64,000 nucleotides of DNA from Buddleja alternifolia (taxonomy: Eukaryota > Streptophyta > Magnoliopsida > Lamiales > Scrophulariaceae): contig CM033391.1 in NCBI GenBank assembly GCA_019426215.1, positions 14,930,708 through 14,994,707 on the forward strand, in the 5' to 3' direction. Positions 63,630-64,000 of the stretch are shown here, one piece after another. Made by a program: the position numbers and the translations under genes. How positions within the stretch are numbered: the stretch's first letter is position 1; each line of letters starts with the position of its first letter. Under the pieces are notes generated by a model. It worked only from the letters and a program-made list of their open reading frames with translations, was not told where the DNA came from and ran no database searches.

Positions 63630-64000
63630 TCAAGTGTTGAACCCCAAATATACGTTGTTAGTTCTTTTTCTTTTCAATTTAGTAGACTTAGTCTTAGCGT
63701 CGTTTATATAGCAATAGTCACTTGAGAATATGACTTCAAAGCCTTTATCACAAAATTGACTTATGCTTAATAAATTGTGCTTCAGACCCTCAACAAAATA
63801 AACATCACTTATCATGATGTTCCCCCTATGCACAGTACTTATACCTTTGGTTTTACCTTTGGAGTTGTCACCAAATACAACCTGAGGACCATTGGCAGCT
63901 TGATAGTTGATCAGAAGATCTTTGGAACCAGTCATGTGCCTTGACGATCCACTATCAAAGTACCATACAGATGTATCGGCTCTAGCTCTAGGTACCTGCA
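63630..64000 (-). pseudogene. S2 protease (partial at window edge)
   Basis: Reads SVWYFDSGSSRHMTGSKDLL, then GPQVVFGDNSKGKTKGISTV, YFVEGLKHNLLSISQFCDKG and NNVYLGF. D-S-G is the copia protease active site. The frame is open to the window edge; gag would lie to the right. Confidence 0.9.

Larger units (their letters stand above)
53969..64000 (-). mobile_element. S2, Sirevirus-like copia with third ORF, right end cut by window
   Basis: Minus strand: protease (cut at 64000), integrase, RT, RNase H, PPT-like motifs, third ORF of about 1,400 codons, (TA)n, 3' LTR (53969-55469). Pol motifs and the extra ORF after RNase H place it with Sireviruses, many of which carry an envelope-like ORF in this position (family knowledge). 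Gag and 5' LTR are outside the window. Frames contain several stops and frameshifts. Confidence 0.9.

Overview
This is a window of repetitive nuclear DNA from a flowering plant, most likely a eudicot. It is AT-rich, and almost every base that can be assigned belongs to a transposable element: Ty1/copia and Ty3/gypsy LTR retrotransposons, an L1-type LINE, a Mutator-like element, a CACTA fragment and a Stowaway-like MITE. I see no complete host gene, rRNA, tRNA or CRISPR array. The only host-derived coding sequence I recognise is a GRF zinc-finger gene fragment carried inside the Mutator-like element. The species cannot be named from this content.

Layout, left to right. 1-8175: a copia element of Angela/BARE type on the minus strand (called A1), its 3' LTR cut by the window edge. 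8176-8807: an unassigned stretch and a remnant of an old copia RNase H (D). 8808-25740: a second, decayed Angela-like copy (A3, minus), whose 3' LTR is split by two plus-strand Athila-like gypsy elements, G1 (9687-16411) and G2 (16412-21196); both lack reverse transcriptase and integrase. 25766-32490: scrambled parts of a Sirevirus-like copia on the plus strand, S1a (gag-protease, a CACTA fragment, a 3' LTR) and S1b (integrase-RT-RNase H). 32492-39245: the 5' part of an Angela-like copia C (minus), with a 5'-truncated LINE (35855-37750) in its LTR. 39246-39755: a piece of the extra, envelope-like ORF of S1b. 39756-44029: the 5' half of an Angela-like copy A2 (plus). 44030-53103: a short-LTR copia B (minus), interrupted by a Mutator-like element (44660-51479), which is itself interrupted by a chromovirus-type gypsy element (45321-50991). 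53104-53402: a MITE. 53403-53968: unassigned. 53969-64000: a large Sirevirus-like copia S2 (minus) with a third ORF of about 1,400 codons downstream of pol.

All elements look defective: in-frame stops, frameshifts, missing protease or polymerase domains, a substituted catalytic aspartate, or missing ends. Insertion order can be read from target duplications: a 9-bp duplication around the Mutator-like element, a 5-bp duplication around the chromovirus and a 15-bp duplication around the LINE.

The most interesting signals are non-coding. Three diverged copies of the Angela-like family (A1, A2, A3) keep three consecutive hairpins upstream of gag (the gag itself is lost in A3) that present the same loop motif, with stems that change but remain paired. 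A GC-rich cluster of hairpins lies 185-440 nt downstream of the primer-binding site in A1, A2 and C. The two Athila-like LTRs each carry a different repeat array directly upstream of the TATA box, and one array is echoed at the same spacing inside the element's own coding region. The Sirevirus-like family carries a dispersed ACGCTTGA-like motif in LTRs and coding sequence alike.
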